This document shows, in pieces, positions 1-13,622 of a stretch of DNA of 64,000 bases. This DNA comes from Zobellella denitrificans (lineage in GTDB: Bacteria > Pseudomonadota > Gammaproteobacteria > Enterobacterales > Aeromonadaceae). The notes beneath the pieces were generated by a model. The model was not told where the DNA came from and did not search any database. It saw only the letters and a list, made by a program, of their open reading frames with translations. Both the position numbers and the translations under genes were made by a program. The stretch's first letter is position 1. The number at the start of each line of letters is the position of its first letter. The stretch spans positions 1-64,000 of the forward strand of contig NZ_NMUO01000009.1 in NCBI RefSeq assembly GCF_002237365.1, in the 5' to 3' direction.

Positions 1-102
1 CCCTATACCGCCCAGTGCGGCGGCTGTTCGCTGCAGCATGTGCCGCTGGTCGACCAGCGGCACATGCTGCAGCGAACAGCCGCCGCACTGGGCGGTATAG
101 GG
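1..102. repeat. 102-bp perfect palindrome at the window edge
   Basis: Bases 1-42 are the exact reverse complement of 61-102, and the 18 bases between (43-60) are themselves palindromic, so the whole stretch folds back on a centre between 51 and 52. The right half (52-102) is genuine rlmD coding sequence including its cysteine cluster. The left half is the same sequence inverted. Such a fold-back starting at base 1 is most likely a contig-end or chimeric-read artefact rather than biology. Confidence 0.9.
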
Positions 103-348
103 ACAAAAAGGCTTCTGCCGCTGCGGGGACGCCCGCAGCACCTTGGCCAGGCTGGCGGTCCGGTACTTGCTGTTCTGTCCGGTCAGCCGCACCCGCACCC
201 GTTCACCGGCCAGCACGCCGGGCACGAACAGGGGCTTGCCCTGGTGGCGGGCCACCCCCACGCCGTGGGCGTTGAGCTCGAGCACCTCGACCTCGAGCGG
301 CGCCTGGGCCTGGACATCGGGCTTTTTGACCTTGAAGAACTGAACCAT
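1..348 (-). CDS. rlmD: 23S rRNA (uracil(1939)-C(5))-methyltransferase RlmD, N-terminal fragment
   Basis: RlmD uses SAM to methylate U1939 of 23S rRNA. Only about the first 99 codons are genuine (348 down to 52). They show an N-terminal TRAM-type RNA-binding domain (through VPGVLAGERV and VRLTG) followed by the start of the iron-sulfur cysteine cluster, CPYTAQCGGC. The family is about 440 residues long, so the catalytic domain is missing. Downstream of codon 99 the frame stays open to base 1 but encodes the inverted copy of its own sequence, so the last 17 residues are not real. The gene is divergent from barA, as in other gammaproteobacteria. ATG start at 348. Confidence 0.85.
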   Translation of the reverse strand, partial: MVQFFKVKKPDVQAQAPLEVEVLELNAHGVGVARHQGKPLFVPGVLAGERVRVRLTGQNSKYRTASLAKVLRASPQRQKPFCPYTAQCGGCSLQHVPLVDQRHMLQRTAAALGGIG

Positions 349-428
349 AAAACGTGGAGCCCTCGAACCGGCTATGTCATCATAAGCATCTGTTGATTTG
401 AGCGCGTATTGTCCCACATTCACCCACT

Positions 429-3125
<2,697 letters not shown>

Positions 3126-3128
3126 TCC

Positions 3129-3223
3129 GGTGAGGGGTGAGGGGTGAGGGGTGAGGAGTGAGGGGTGAGGAGTGAAGGGAGGCGTGAGGAGAAGCCTCAC
3201 GCCGCTCCCCTCACGCCTCACCC
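3129..3223. repeat. Heptad tandem repeat plus inverted arm between barA and pdxJ
   Basis: Seven consecutive 7-bp units of the form RGTGARG run from 3129 to 3177. They are followed by a perfect 9-bp hairpin (3181-3189 with 3195-3203, loop AGAAG) and then by CCTCACC-type units in the opposite orientation. It sits between the 3' ends of two convergent genes, where a strong hairpin could stop transcription from both sides. There is no T-run. Similar heptads occur near 43.5 and 57.1 kb. Confidence 0.75.
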
Positions 3224-3233
3224 TGACCGACGA

Positions 3234-3971
3234 TCAAACGCCCTGGCGGGCTTCGCGCATCAGCCGCTTCATGTCGCGTACCGCCTTTTCCAGGCCGTCG
3301 AAGGCGGCGCGGGCGATGATGGCGTGGCCAATATTGAGCTCCAGCATCTCCGGGATGGCGGCGATGGGCTTGACGTTGTGATAGTGCAGGCCGTGGCCGC
3401 CGTTGACCTTGAGCCCCAGATCATGGGCGTAGGAGGCGGAGGCGGCGATGCGCTTGAGCTCCGCCAGCCGCTCGGACTCGCAGGGCGCGTCGGCGTAGTG
3501 GCCGGTGTGGATCTCGATATAGGGCGCCCCGGCGGCCACCACCGCATCGATCTGGGCCTTGTCCGCATCGATAAAGAGCGACACCTTGATGCCGGCCTCG
3601 GTCAGCCGGGTCACCGCGTCCTTGACCTTGTCGAGCTGGCCGGCCACGTCCAGGCCGCCTTCGGTGGTGACTTCTTCCCGTTTTTCCGGCACCAAGCAGA
3701 CGAAGGCGGGCTTGATGCGGCAGGCGATATCGAGCATTTCCTCGGTCACCGCCATCTCCAGGTTCATGCGGGTCTGAATGGTCTGAGCCAGGATCTCCAC
3801 GTCCCGGTCGGTGATATGCCGGCGATCCTCCCGCAGGTGCACGGTAATGCCGTCGGCGCCGGCCTGCTCGGCCACCGCCGCCGCCTGCACCGGATCCGGA
3901 TAACTGGTGCCCCTGGCGTTACGCAAGGTGGCGATATGATCGATGTTGACCCCTAAATACAATTCACTCAC
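3234..3971 (-). CDS. pdxJ: Pyridoxine 5'-phosphate synthase PdxJ
   Basis: PdxJ condenses 3-amino-2-oxopropyl phosphate with 1-deoxyxylulose 5-phosphate in the last ring-forming step of DXP-dependent vitamin B6 synthesis. The protein has the family signatures [14 protein letters not shown] near the start, [22 protein letters not shown], and GHGLHYHNV near the end. I chose GTG at 3971 (245 residues, close to the usual 243): it overlaps the recO stop as GTGAGTGA and has GAGAGGAAG upstream. The alternative ATG at 3998 would add nine residues not found in the family. It is the last gene of the lepA-lepB-rnc-era-recO run; acpS, which follows pdxJ in E. coli, is absent. Confidence 0.95.
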   Translation of the reverse strand: MSELYLGVNIDHIATLRNARGTSYPDPVQAAAVAEQAGADGITVHLREDRRHITDRDVEILAQTIQTRMNLEMAVTEEMLDIACRIKPAFVCLVPEKREEVTTEGGLDVAGQLDKVKDAVTRLTEAGIKVSLFIDADKAQIDAVVAAGAPYIEIHTGHYADAPCESERLAELKRIAASASYAHDLGLKVNGGHGLHYHNVKPIAAIPEMLELNIGHAIIARAAFDGLEKAVRDMKRLMREARQGV

Positions 3972-4671
3972 TGCGACTTCCTCTCTTTCCTTTGACAAAC
4001 AGGGCCCGGCTGCGCAGGGCGCGTCCTCCCAGGTAGGGTCCCAGGGCCTGGCGGCTGAAGCGTTTGGCGGAGACCAGCACCTCGGCCCGGCCGAGTTCGA
4101 GCCCGGCCAGGGCGTGGAGGTGCTCCCCCGGGTAGGCGCCCGGCTCGGGTCCCTCCAGGGCCACGAAACCGGCCTCCGGCTGGTAGCGGTACCAGCGATC
4201 CGGCAGCACCGTCTCGCCGCTCAGGGCGTCCTGGGTAAAATCCACGCCGTAGCCCAGTATATTTAGCATATAAAACTCGAAATGACGCAGACACGGCTCT
4301 ATTTCCTCGCCGTTCGCCAGCTTTTTCAGCGTATCCTGATAAACGTCGAACACCTCGTCGAACGGCGTCTGGGTTTCCAGCAGGTAATAGATGAGTTCGT
4401 TAAGATAAAGGCCGCTGTACAGGGCCGTCCCCGCCAGGCGGATGGCCGGGCCGGTGGCCTCGGCGCTGTGCAGGTTTTTCAGTTCGCCCTTGCCGGCGAA
4501 GCCGAGCCGCAAGGGCACAAAGGGCTGCAACAGCCCCTTGAGGGGAGAACGGGGTTGACGGCTGCCCTTGGCCACCAGGCTCTGCCGGCCCTGCTCCCGG
4601 GTGAACACCTCGACCAGCTGGCTGGTTTCCCGGTAGGGCCGGCTATGGATGACAAAGGCGGCCTGGGCCAT
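3964..4671 (-). CDS. recO: DNA repair protein RecO
   Basis: RecO mediates RecA loading at gaps and anneals single strands in the RecFOR pathway. The 235-residue protein has the N-terminal OB fold ([20 protein letters not shown]), the basic stretch [14 protein letters not shown], and the conserved [10 protein letters not shown] and helical domain after it. Length is normal for the family (about 240). It lies 2 bp after era and overlaps the pdxJ start by 8 bp, so translation of the two is probably coupled. Confidence 0.93.
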   Translation of the reverse strand: MAQAAFVIHSRPYRETSQLVEVFTREQGRQSLVAKGSRQPRSPLKGLLQPFVPLRLGFAGKGELKNLHSAEATGPAIRLAGTALYSGLYLNELIYYLLETQTPFDEVFDVYQDTLKKLANGEEIEPCLRHFEFYMLNILGYGVDFTQDALSGETVLPDRWYRYQPEAGFVALEGPEPGAYPGEHLHALAGLELGRAEVLVSAKRFSRQALGPYLGGRALRSRALFVKGKRGSRSE

Positions 4672-4673
4672 GG

Positions 4674-5572
<899 letters not shown>

Positions 5573-5576
<4 letters not shown>

Positions 5577-6244
5577 AGCAGGGTATCCAGGGCCTGCTCG
5601 GCGGCGGCCTGCTCGGCCTTGCGGCGGCTGGTGCCCACACCAACCACCGGCTCGGGCAGGCCGTCCACCAGGCAGTGCACGGTAAATTTCTGATTATGGG
5701 CCTCGCCGATCACGTCCACCACTGTGTAGGTCGGCAAGGGCTTGCGCTTGGCCTGCAGCCATTCCTGCAGGCGGGTCTTGGGATCCTTCTGGTCCACCCC
5801 GGGCTGGATGTCGCTGAGCCGCTCGTCGTACCAGGACAACAGCAACTCGCGGATGCGTTCGATGTCGGTATCCAGGTAAATGGCGCCGATCAGCGCCTCC
5901 ACCGCATCCGCCAGGATCGACTCGCGCCGGTAGCCACCGCTCTTGAGTTCGCCCGGCCCCAGGATCAGGTAGTCGCCCAGCTCGAACTCCCGCGCCAGCT
6001 CGGCCAGGGTCTTCTCCCGCACCAGGGTGGCGCGCATGCGCGACATGTCGCCTTCGTTCACCTTCGGAAAACGATGGTAGAGGGCGTCGGCGATCACCAT
6101 GCTGAGGATGGAATCGCCCAGGAACTCCAGCCGCTCGTTGTGGCGGGAGCCGGCGCTCCTGTGGGTCAGAGCCCGCACCAGCAGGGTTTCGTCACCGAAA
6201 TCGTGGCCCAGTTTTTTCTGCAGAATGTTCAGTTTTTTCATCAA
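5573..6244 (-). CDS. rnc: Ribonuclease III
   Basis: RNase III cleaves double-stranded RNA in rRNA precursors and in many mRNAs, including its own leader in enterics. The endonuclease domain carries the signature [11 protein letters not shown] with the metal-binding Glu and Asp, and a second acidic site in [15 protein letters not shown]. The double-stranded-RNA-binding domain starts near residue 152 at [11 protein letters not shown]. The protein has 223 residues, close to the usual 226. It overlaps both lepB and era by 4 bp, so the block is a tight operon. Confidence 0.96.
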
Positions 6245-7155
6245 TGAATGGCGCCTATGCGGCTGAAGCGCACGTCGCTCGGTACCCAGGCGGGCAACCA
6301 GCTGTCGGCGCTGCGTTCAAACTCAAAGCTTATCCAGATGGCCACGGCCCGGCCCACCAGGTTCTCTTCGGGCACGAAGCCCCAGAACCGGCTGTCGGTG
6401 CTGTTGTCCCTGTTGTCGCCCACCGCGAAGTAATGGCCTTCCGGCACCAGCCACTCGTCCCGGGCCGTGCCGGGCTGGCGATGGTACATGGAAACGCGAT
6501 CCGGCAGCAGCGGGTTGACCAGGATGTCGTGGGGCTGCTCGGTCAGGTGCTCCCGGTAGCGCTCGAGCGGTATGCCCATCTGGGTAAACTCGCCGCTGCG
6601 CTCGAACTCCAGCGGCACGGGGGCGAAGTCGGGGCAGTCATCGCCGTCGCAGGCCGGCTTGATAAACAGCTGCTTGTCCCGGTAGACGAGGCGATCCCCG
6701 GGCAGGCCGACGATGCGCTTGATGTAGTCGATGCGGGTATCTTCCGGATACTTGAACACCGCCACGTCGCCCCGCTTGGGCTCGCCGGTGGCGATCAGCC
6801 GGGTGTTGGTCACCGGCTCCTTCAGGCCGTAGGAGAACTTCTCCACCAGGATGAAGTCGCCCACCAGCAGGGTGGGCATCATGGAGCCGGAGGGGATCTG
6901 GAAAGGCTCGTAGATAAAGGAGCGCAGCACCAGCACGGCGGCGATCACCGGGAAAATGGACTTGGCCTGTTCGATCCAGCCCGGTGCCGCGGCGGCCCTG
7001 GCCAGGGCGGACCGGTCCACCTTGTTGCCGTGGGCCAACTGGGCATCGGCAATTCTGCGGGCCCGCTGGGGGGCCCAGATCCACTTGTCACAGGCCCAGA
7101 TGATACCGGTGACCAGGGTCACCAGCACCAGGATCAGGGCAAAGGTACTCGCCAT
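6241..7155 (-). CDS. lepB: Signal peptidase I
   Basis: LepB is the inner-membrane serine protease that removes signal peptides from exported proteins. The N terminus is a membrane segment (residues 5-20) followed by a basic cytoplasmic loop and a second membrane segment near 68-78. The catalytic Ser91 sits in PSGSMMPTL and the general base Lys146 in [12 protein letters not shown], the same residue numbers as in E. coli; [14 protein letters not shown] is the third conserved box. Length 304 (E. coli 324). It starts 2 bp after lepA ends. Confidence 0.96.
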   Translation of the reverse strand: MASTFALILVLVTLVTGIIWACDKWIWAPQRARRIADAQLAHGNKVDRSALARAAAAPGWIEQAKSIFPVIAAVLVLRSFIYEPFQIPSGSMMPTLLVGDFILVEKFSYGLKEPVTNTRLIATGEPKRGDVAVFKYPEDTRIDYIKRIVGLPGDRLVYRDKQLFIKPACDGDDCPDFAPVPLEFERSGEFTQMGIPLERYREHLTEQPHDILVNPLLPDRVSMYHRQPGTARDEWLVPEGHYFAVGDNRDNSTDSRFWGFVPEENLVGRAVAIWISFEFERSADSWLPAWVPSDVRFSRIGAIH

Positions 7156-7157
7156 GG

Positions 7158-8954
7158 CTACTTGTCCTTACCAACGTGCAATATGGCCAGGAAGGCGTCC
7201 TGGGGGATATCCACCCGGCCCAGGGACTTCATCCGCTTCTTGCCTTCCTTCTGTTTGGCCAGCAGCTTTTTCTTGCGGCTGACGTCGCCGCCGTAACACT
7301 TGGCGGTCACGTCCTTGCGCAGGGCCTTGACGGTGCTGCGGGCGATAATCTGGTTGCCGATGGCGGCCTGGATGGCAATGTCGAACATCTGGCGGGGGAT
7401 CAGCTCGCGCATCTTCTCCACCAGTTGGCGGCCCCGGAACTGGGCGTTGTCCTTGTGGGTGATGATGGCCAGGGCATCGACCCGGTCACCGTTGATCATG
7501 ATGTCCAGGCGCACCATGTTGGCCGCCTCGAAGCGCTTGAAGCCGTAATCCAGCGAGGCATAGCCGCGGCTGGTGGACTTGAGCCGGTCGAAGAAGTCGA
7601 GTACCACTTCCGCCATGGGAATGTCGTAGGTCAGCGCCACCTGGTTGCCGTGGTAGACCATGTTGGTCTGCATGCCGCGCTTCTCGATGCACAGGGTGAT
7701 GACGTTGCCCAGGTATTCCTGGGGCACCAGTATGTGGCATTCGGCGATGGGCTCGTGGATTTCCTCGATGTTGTTCACCGCCGGCAACTGGGAGGGACTG
7801 TCGATATAGACGGTTTCGCCGTCGGTCTTGACCACCTCGTAGACCACGGTCGGCGCCGTGGTGATCAGGTCCAGATCGTACTCCCGTTCCAGCCGTTCCT
7901 GGATGATCTCCATGTGCAGCATGCCGAGGAAGCCGCAGCGGAAGCCGAAGCCCAGGGCATTGGAGGTTTCCGGCTCGTAGAACAGGGAGGCGTCGTTCAG
8001 GGACAGCTTGTCGAGGGCGTCACGGAAGGCCTCGTAATCGTCGCTGGAGATGGGGAAAAGGCCGGCATACACCTGGGGCTTGACCTTCTTGAAGCCGGGC
8101 AGCGGCTTGTCGGCGCCATGCTTGGCCAGGGTCAGGGTATCGCCCACCGGCGCGCCGTGGATCTCCTTGATGCCGCACACCACCCAGCCGACTTCGCCGC
8201 AATTGAGGCCGTCGGTGTCCTTCTGCTTGGGAGTGAAGATGCCGATGCGATCCACGCCCCACACCTGGCCGGTGCTCATCACCTTGATCTTGTCGCCCTT
8301 TTTCAGGCTGCCGTTCTTGATCCGCACCAACGACACCACGCCCAGGTAGGAGTCGAACCAGGAGTCGATGATCAGCGCCTGCAGCGGCGCCTGCGGATCC
8401 CCCTCGGGCGCCGGTATCTTCTTCACTATGGTTTCCAGCACCTCGTCCACGCCCAGGCCGGTCTTGGCCGAGCAGCGCACCGCGTCGATGGCGTCGATGC
8501 CGACGATGTCCTCGATCTCCTGGGCCACCCGCTCCGGCTCGGCCTGGGGCAGGTCTATCTTGTTCAGTACCGGCACCACTTCCAGATCCATGTCCAGGGC
8601 GGTGTAGCAGTTGGCCAGAGTCTGTGCCTCAACCCCCTGGCCCGCGTCCACCACCAGCAGCGCCCCTTCGCAGGCGGCGAGGGAACGGGAGACCTCATAG
8701 GAAAAGTCCACGTGTCCCGGGGTATCGATAAAGTTGAGCTGGTACTGGTTGCCGTCTTTGGCCTGGTAGTTCAGGGTCACACTCTGGGCTTTGATGGTAA
8801 TGCCGCGCTCCCGCTCCAGGTCCATGGAGTCGAGCACCTGCTCCTGCATTTCCCGGTCGGACAGGCCGCCGCAGACCTGGATCAGGCGGTCGGACAGGGT
8901 GGACTTGCCGTGGTCGATGTGAGCGATAACGGAGAAGTTACGAATATGCTTCAT
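7158..8954 (-). CDS. lepA: Elongation factor 4 (LepA), back-translocating GTPase
   Basis: LepA is a ribosome-associated GTPase related to EF-G that acts in translation initiation and ribosome biogenesis under stress. Motifs are the P loop [13 protein letters not shown] near residue 11, DTPGHVDF, and NKIDLP. The C terminus has the LepA-specific domain ending in [18 protein letters not shown] and [14 protein letters not shown]. The 598 residues agree with the family (599). It is followed directly by lepB, the classic lepAB pair, and is preceded by rseC with an 80-bp gap that may hold its own promoter. Confidence 0.97.
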   Translation of the reverse strand: MKHIRNFSVIAHIDHGKSTLSDRLIQVCGGLSDREMQEQVLDSMDLERERGITIKAQSVTLNYQAKDGNQYQLNFIDTPGHVDFSYEVSRSLAACEGALLVVDAGQGVEAQTLANCYTALDMDLEVVPVLNKIDLPQAEPERVAQEIEDIVGIDAIDAVRCSAKTGLGVDEVLETIVKKIPAPEGDPQAPLQALIIDSWFDSYLGVVSLVRIKNGSLKKGDKIKVMSTGQVWGVDRIGIFTPKQKDTDGLNCGEVGWVVCGIKEIHGAPVGDTLTLAKHGADKPLPGFKKVKPQVYAGLFPISSDDYEAFRDALDKLSLNDASLFYEPETSNALGFGFRCGFLGMLHMEIIQERLEREYDLDLITTAPTVVYEVVKTDGETVYIDSPSQLPAVNNIEEIHEPIAECHILVPQEYLGNVITLCIEKRGMQTNMVYHGNQVALTYDIPMAEVVLDFFDRLKSTSRGYASLDYGFKRFEAANMVRLDIMINGDRVDALAIITHKDNAQFRGRQLVEKMRELIPRQMFDIAIQAAIGNQIIARSTVKALRKDVTAKCYGGDVSRKKKLLAKQKEGKKRMKSLGRVDIPQDAFLAILHVGKDK

Positions 8955-9034
8955 GATGCAATAAGGAGTCCGTATTCTGAAAAGCGAGAGTCAAGGGCGA
9001 GATTCTACTGGATTCGCGGGACCGTGGCCAATCC

Positions 9035-9484
9035 TTAGTCGATCCTGGTGGTCGGGATCAGGGCGCCCAGGATCACCGGCTCGGACAGGGGGCGGCCCGC
9101 TCGGCGGGACAGGCGGGATGCCAGCCAGAAGCCGATGCCGCCGCCTGCGGCGGCGCCCAGCAGGGTACCGCCATCGCCCAGCCCCAGCCCCAGGCTGGCC
9201 AGCAGGGCGCCGCCCAGCAGCAGCAGCAGCGGCAGCAGATACAGCAACAGGGCGCTGGTGATCAGGCTGTGCTCGGGAATGCCGATGCGCACCTGCTCCC
9301 CCACCTCGAATTCCTGGGTGGTGGCGATAAAGAAGCGGTGCTCGCGCCCCGGCAGGGCCCTGGACACCAGGCCGGTGCCGCACTGGCTGCTTTGCCGGCA
9401 TTGGCCACAGGCGGACTGGCTGAAACAGGCGACCTCGACGCCGCCCTCGCCCACCGCCACCACGGTGGCCACCTCCTCGATCAT
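9035..9484 (-). CDS. rseC: SoxR-reducing system protein RseC
   Basis: RseC is a small inner-membrane protein of the rpoE-rseABC operon, linked to reduction of the SoxR iron-sulfur cluster together with the Rnf complex. The 149-residue protein begins with a cytoplasmic domain holding a cysteine cluster (ACGQC then QC near residues 25-35), then two membrane helices (about 75-95 and 100-118) and a short basic tail. Length fits (E. coli 159). Its start overlaps the rseB stop by 4 bp. Confidence 0.9.
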   Translation of the reverse strand: MIEEVATVVAVGEGGVEVACFSQSACGQCRQSSQCGTGLVSRALPGREHRFFIATTQEFEVGEQVRIGIPEHSLITSALLLYLLPLLLLLGGALLASLGLGLGDGGTLLGAAAGGGIGFWLASRLSRRAGRPLSEPVILGALIPTTRID

Positions 9485-10458
9485 GGCTTGACGGCCCTGG
9501 GCTGGATCGACTCGGCGATACGGCGGGCGGTTTCGGCGGGAATGTCCCCGACCACGGTGATCTCCACCCGCGCCGGGCTGACCAGGCTGACCAGGTGAGT
9601 GGCACCCTGGCGCACCAGCTGTTGCTGGGGTTCGGTACCGGCGGCGGCCTGGGCCACGTAGACGGAGATATCCACCACGCCGTTGGAGGCCATCAGGTAG
9701 TCCACCGGCTGTTCGGTCACCGGCAGCTTGTGCTTGTCCTGGGATTTCACCTCGAAGCCCCGGGGCAACCAGCCGGTCTGCCAGGGCAGCGGCTGCTGGG
9801 GTGCCGGGTAGACTTCGGCCAGGGACATGGCCGGGGGCAGGCTGGCGGCTTTCAGCTCGCGCAGAAAGGTGGCCGGCTCTTCGCTGATGCGCAGCGCCAC
9901 CCCCATGCTCTGCTCCACCAGGCCCGCGTCCTTGTCCAGGGTATCCAGCTTGAGCAGCAGGCCGGATTCCTGATCCAGCCAGAGCACATAGCCGTAGTAG
10001 TGATCCGCCCTGGGCACCAGCCGCACCACCTGGGCCACCCGGCCCAGCACCCGGCTGCGCCCGGCGATCACCGCATCGTAGTGCGCCAGCAGTTCTGTCA
10101 GCGGCATCAGTTGCAGCCGGTTGAACAGACCGGGCAGGCGCGAACGCTTGAGGGTATAACCGTCGTGGCTGGCGTCGAGGAAGCTCACCTCGTCGTCCCG
10201 CTGCACGTATTCCCGCGGCCGGCCGTTGAGGTGGGTAAGATGGGTGATCACCTGGCCGTTGAGGTGGCCGCGGGTGAGGCGCTTGGGCTCGAGCTGCCCC
10301 TGGCTGGATTCAACCAGGGTCAGTTCGAAATTGAGCTGACGGTAGGCCTGCTGCATCTGTTGCAACAGGGTTTCGGCCGGCCCCGTCTCGGCCATGACAG
10401 AAGAGGACAAGGTCCAGGCCAGCGCCAGGACAACGGCACGCAGTCCACTCATGATCAA
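9481..10458 (-). CDS. rseB: Sigma-E factor regulatory protein RseB
   Basis: RseB is a periplasmic protein that binds the RseA periplasmic domain and shields it from DegS; lipopolysaccharide intermediates release it and so activate sigma E. The 325-residue product has a signal peptide with a cleavage site after MAETG-type sequence near residue 23, then a LolA-like domain and a smaller C-terminal domain (TGWLPRGFEV onward). Length matches E. coli (318). A second ATG two codons in (10452) is an alternative start. It lies 12 bp after rseA. Confidence 0.93.
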   Translation of the reverse strand: MIMSGLRAVVLALAWTLSSSVMAETGPAETLLQQMQQAYRQLNFELTLVESSQGQLEPKRLTRGHLNGQVITHLTHLNGRPREYVQRDDEVSFLDASHDGYTLKRSRLPGLFNRLQLMPLTELLAHYDAVIAGRSRVLGRVAQVVRLVPRADHYYGYVLWLDQESGLLLKLDTLDKDAGLVEQSMGVALRISEEPATFLRELKAASLPPAMSLAEVYPAPQQPLPWQTGWLPRGFEVKSQDKHKLPVTEQPVDYLMASNGVVDISVYVAQAAAGTEPQQQLVRQGATHLVSLVSPARVEITVVGDIPAETARRIAESIQPRAVKP

Positions 10459-10470
10459 ATCGGGTTACCT

Positions 10471-11028
10471 TCAGTTCTGGCGCAGCCGTTGCTGCAGCTC
10501 ATGATCCATCAGCAGGGCATGGATCCTGCGTTGCTGTTCGAGCAGGGCCTGCTCGTTCAGGGACTCCCGTCCGTCCGCCTGATAGTTGAGGCTGACCGGC
10601 GCGGCGCCGCCGCTCAGGGGCACGGTATTGAGCACCGGCGCCTGGGGATCGTTCTGGCTGTATTGCTGCACCCCGAAGATCACCGCCGCCGACACCGAGG
10701 CCGCCACCGCAAACTGGCCGAGTTGGCGTCCCATGGGCGCCAGCCGCCCGAACAGGGGCCGCAGCACCCTGGCCTGACGCGGTTCCTCCCCGGCCACCTT
10801 GGGGGCCGGCGCCGCCACCATGGCCGGCTCCTGCTCCAGGGCCGCGCTGATCTTGTCGCACAGATCGAGGTGCAGGTGCGTCGGCAATTCGTTGCGCATG
10901 GCATCGCCATAAAGATGATAACGACCGAAGGTGTCGGACAGCTCATGATCGCGCCCCAGTCGTTCCAACAGCACCTTGTCCTGGATTTCTCCGTCCACCA
11001 GTGCCGAGATGTGCTCTTTGTTCGCCAT
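10471..11028 (-). CDS. rseA: Sigma-E anti-sigma factor RseA
   Basis: RseA is a single-pass inner-membrane protein that sequesters RpoE until DegS and RseP cleave it under envelope stress. The N-terminal anti-sigma domain is seen in HISALVDGEI, ELSDTFGRYHLYGDAMRNELP, followed by a membrane helix near residues 95-115 (FAVAASVSAAVIFGV) and a periplasmic tail that binds RseB. Length 185 (E. coli 216). It follows rpoE by 16 bp. Confidence 0.93.
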   Translation of the reverse strand: MANKEHISALVDGEIQDKVLLERLGRDHELSDTFGRYHLYGDAMRNELPTHLHLDLCDKISAALEQEPAMVAAPAPKVAGEEPRQARVLRPLFGRLAPMGRQLGQFAVAASVSAAVIFGVQQYSQNDPQAPVLNTVPLSGGAAPVSLNYQADGRESLNEQALLEQQRRIHALLMDHELQQRLRQN

Positions 11029-11044
11029 AAGACTTGTTCCCCGT

Positions 11045-11623
11045 TCAACCCTGAAGTAAAGGCTGGACCCGCTTGTCGATTGCCTCCCGTGCCCGGAAGA
11101 TCCGGGAGCGGACCGTGCCCACAGGACAGTCCATCACGCTGGCAATTTCTTCATAGCTCATCCCTTCCAGCTCTCGCAAGGTAATCGCCGTTTTAAGATC
11201 CTCCGGAAGCGCATCAATGGTCTCGAATACCGCCCGCTTGATCTCGTCCGACAACATGAGGTTTTCCGGTGACGACAGCTCTTTCAGCGCCTCGCCACCG
11301 TCGTAATATTCCGCATCGTCAATTTCAACATCGGAGCCCGGAGGCCGCCGCCGCTGGGAGACCAGATAGTTCTTGGCGGTGTTCACCGCTATCCGGTACA
11401 GCCAGGTAAAAAACGCGCTTTCTCCCCTGAATCCGGGCAGGGCCCGGTAAGCCTTGATAAAGGCCTCCTGGGTCACGTCCGGCACATCGCCGGGGTTAGA
11501 CACGTATCGGGACACCAGGTTCGCCACTTTATGTTGATATTTTCTTACCAGCAGACTGTACGCGTTCTTATCGCCACGCTGGACCCGTTCAACCAACTGC
11601 TGGTCCGTTAAATGATCGCTCAT
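11045..11623 (-). CDS. rpoE: RNA polymerase sigma factor RpoE (sigma-24)
   Basis: This extracytoplasmic-function sigma factor directs the envelope-stress regulon. The 192-residue protein has sigma region 2 (DVTQEAFIKAYRALPGFRG and FFTWLYRIAVNTAKNYL) and region 4 with helix-turn-helix (LRELEGMSYEEIASVMDCP, VGTVRSRIFRARE). It heads the rpoE-rseABC operon, and a sequence that fits its own recognition site lies upstream, consistent with autoregulation. It is divergent from nadB, as in E. coli. Confidence 0.97.
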   Translation of the reverse strand: MSDHLTDQQLVERVQRGDKNAYSLLVRKYQHKVANLVSRYVSNPGDVPDVTQEAFIKAYRALPGFRGESAFFTWLYRIAVNTAKNYLVSQRRRPPGSDVEIDDAEYYDGGEALKELSSPENLMLSDEIKRAVFETIDALPEDLKTAITLRELEGMSYEEIASVMDCPVGTVRSRIFRAREAIDKRVQPLLQG

Positions 11624-11685
11624 GCGAGCCGCGTAACCTCCGATTATTCCAGTGCCTTGCCACCGGCCCGTGATAAGCGCACCTT

Positions 11686-11713
11686 AGTAGACTCTGGGTG
11701 CGGGGAAAAGTTC
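11686..11713 (-). promoter_or_regulatory. Sigma-E-type promoter upstream of rpoE
   Basis: On the minus strand the sequence reads GAACTT, then 16 bases, then TCTACT, which resembles the E. coli rpoE autoregulated promoter (GGAACTT, 16 bp, TCTAA). It sits about 65 bp upstream of the rpoE start codon and points at rpoE. Function is inferred from the consensus only. Confidence 0.75.
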
Positions 11714-11804
11714 TGAACTCATTTGAGAAAGATGATTCCGGCTGCGCCTGTGCTCAGCTTGGGATAACATAGAAATATTCTCCATTCCGGGCCAATGATA
11801 CTTT

Positions 11805-13622
11805 ATGAAGGATCCTGTTGAATACCTCTGCGACGTCCTCATCATCGGCAGCGGTGCCGCCGGCCTGTCCCTGGCGCTGAAACTGGCCGACCATGCCAGG
11901 GTGCACGTGCTCAGCAAAGGCCCGCTTGCCGAAGGGGCGACCCTCTACGCCCAGGGCGGCATCGCCGCCGTGTTCGACGAAACCGACAGCATCGAATCCC
12001 ATGTCACCGACACCCTGATCGCCGGTGCCGGCCTGTGCGACGAGGAAGTGGTGGAATTCACCGCCCGCCAGGCACCCGGCGCCATCCAGTGGCTGATCGG
12101 CCAGGGCGTCCCCTTCGACACCGAGGAGTCGGCCGAGGGCGAGCCCTCCTATCACCTGACCCGGGAAGGCGGCCACAGCCACAGGCGCATCTTCCACGCC
12201 GCCGACGCCACCGGCCGGGCGGTGCAGATGACGCTCACCGAGCAGGTGCAGCGCCACCCCAACATCCACATCCTGGAGCGGGTCAACGCCCTGGATCTGA
12301 TCACCACCGCCAAGCTGGGCCTGCCCGGCAACCGGGTGCTCGGCGCCTATGTCTGGAACCGCAACAAGGAGCGGGTGGAAACGGTGCGCGCCAAATTCAT
12401 CGCCATGGCCACCGGCGGCGCTTCCAAGGTCTACCAGTATACCTCCAACCCGGACGTCAGCTCCGGCGATGGCATCGCCATGGCCTGGCGCGCCGGCTGC
12501 CGGGTGGCCAACATGGAGTTCAACCAGTTCCATCCCACCAGCCTCTATCACCCGGCCGACAACAACTTCCTGCTGAGCGAGGCCCTGCGCGGCGAAGGCG
12601 CCCTGCTCAAGCGCCCCGACGGCAGCCGCTTTATGCCCGATTACGACGAACGGGCCGAGCTGGCGCCGCGGGACATCGTCGCCCGCGCCATCGACCACGA
12701 GATGAAGCGCCTGGGCGCCGACTGCATGTACCTGGACATCAGCCACCAGCCGGCCGACTTTATCGTCAAGCACTTCCCCACCATCCATGAGCGCTGTCTC
12801 AAGGTGGGCATCGACATCACCAAAGAACCCATGCCGGTGGTGCCCGCCGCCCACTACACCTGCGGCGGCGTCATGGTCGACCGGCAGGGCCGTACCGACA
12901 TCGAAGGCCTCTACGCCATCGGCGAAGTATCCTACACCGGCCTGCACGGCGCCAACCGCATGGCGTCCAACTCGCTGCTGGAGTGCATCGTGTTCGCCCG
13001 CGCCGCAGGCGAAGATATGCTGGCCAAGCTGGCGGACACCCCGGAGCCGCCCATGCTGCCCCTGTGGGACGAGAGCAAGGTGACCAACTCGGATGAAGAA
13101 GTGGTGATCCACCACAACTGGCACGAACTGCGGCTGTTCATGTGGGACTACGTGGGCATAGTGCGATCCGACAAGCGGCTGGAACGGGCCAAGCGGCGCA
13201 TCGATCTGCTCAAACAGGAGATCCAGGAGTACTACGCCAACTTCCGGGTCAGCAACAACCTGCTGGAGCTGCGCAACCTGGTGCAGGTGGCGGAGCTTAT
13301 CGTGCTCTCGGCCATGGAGCGCAAGGAGTCCCGCGGCCTGCACTTCACCCTGGACTACCCGGAGCAGCTGGCCAATCCCAAGCCCACCATACTGACGCCG
13401 GCCAACTATCCGGCCGGCTACCCGCCGCTCAGCACCAGCCGGGACAGGCGCCGGAACACCTCGTCCGGCACCGCGTCCTGGAACAGCCAGAACGGCGGCC
13501 AGGGGTCGCCTTCCAGCACCAGCAGCAAAAAGCCGGGCCCGGCCCGGCTGTGGCGGGACAAAACCCCGCTGCGTCCATTGAGGCGGAGCACCCCCTGGTT
13601 GAACTCCCCCTCCAGCCGGTAG
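11805..13622 (+). CDS. nadB: L-aspartate oxidase NadB with an unusual C-terminal extension
   Basis: NadB is a flavoprotein that oxidises L-aspartate to iminoaspartate in de novo NAD synthesis. It has the FAD-binding [13 protein letters not shown] near residue 15, the succinate-dehydrogenase-like core ([24 protein letters not shown]), [15 protein letters not shown], and the terminal helical domain with [13 protein letters not shown]. NadB normally ends shortly after that motif, near residue 535. Here the frame stays open for about 65 more residues, low in complexity and Ser/Arg/Pro-rich, read antisense to ygfX. The extension overlaps ygfX tail to tail by 205 bp. Either the native stop was lost or a base error hides it. 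Confidence 0.93.
   Translation: MKDPVEYLCDVLIIGSGAAGLSLALKLADHARVHVLSKGPLAEGATLYAQGGIAAVFDETDSIESHVTDTLIAGAGLCDEEVVEFTARQAPGAIQWLIGQGVPFDTEESAEGEPSYHLTREGGHSHRRIFHAADATGRAVQMTLTEQVQRHPNIHILERVNALDLITTAKLGLPGNRVLGAYVWNRNKERVETVRAKFIAMATGGASKVYQYTSNPDVSSGDGIAMAWRAGCRVANMEFNQFHPTSLYHPADNNFLLSEALRGEGALLKRPDGSRFMPDYDERAELAPRDIVARAIDHEMKRLGADCMYLDISHQPADFIVKHFPTIHERCLKVGIDITKEPMPVVPAAHYTCGGVMVDRQGRTDIEGLYAIGEVSYTGLHGANRMASNSLLECIVFARAAGEDMLAKLADTPEPPMLPLWDESKVTNSDEEVVIHHNWHELRLFMWDYVGIVRSDKRLERAKRRIDLLKQEIQEYYANFRVSNNLLELRNLVQVAELIVLSAMERKESRGLHFTLDYPEQLANPKPTILTPANYPAGYPPLSTSRDRRRNTSSGTASWNSQNGGQGSPSSTSSKKPGPARLWRDKTPLRPLRRSTPWLNSPSSR

Noticed and set aside
3129-3223. Heptad repeats as a possible CRISPR array
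   Set aside because: Units are 7 bp and contiguous without spacers, and no cas gene is nearby.
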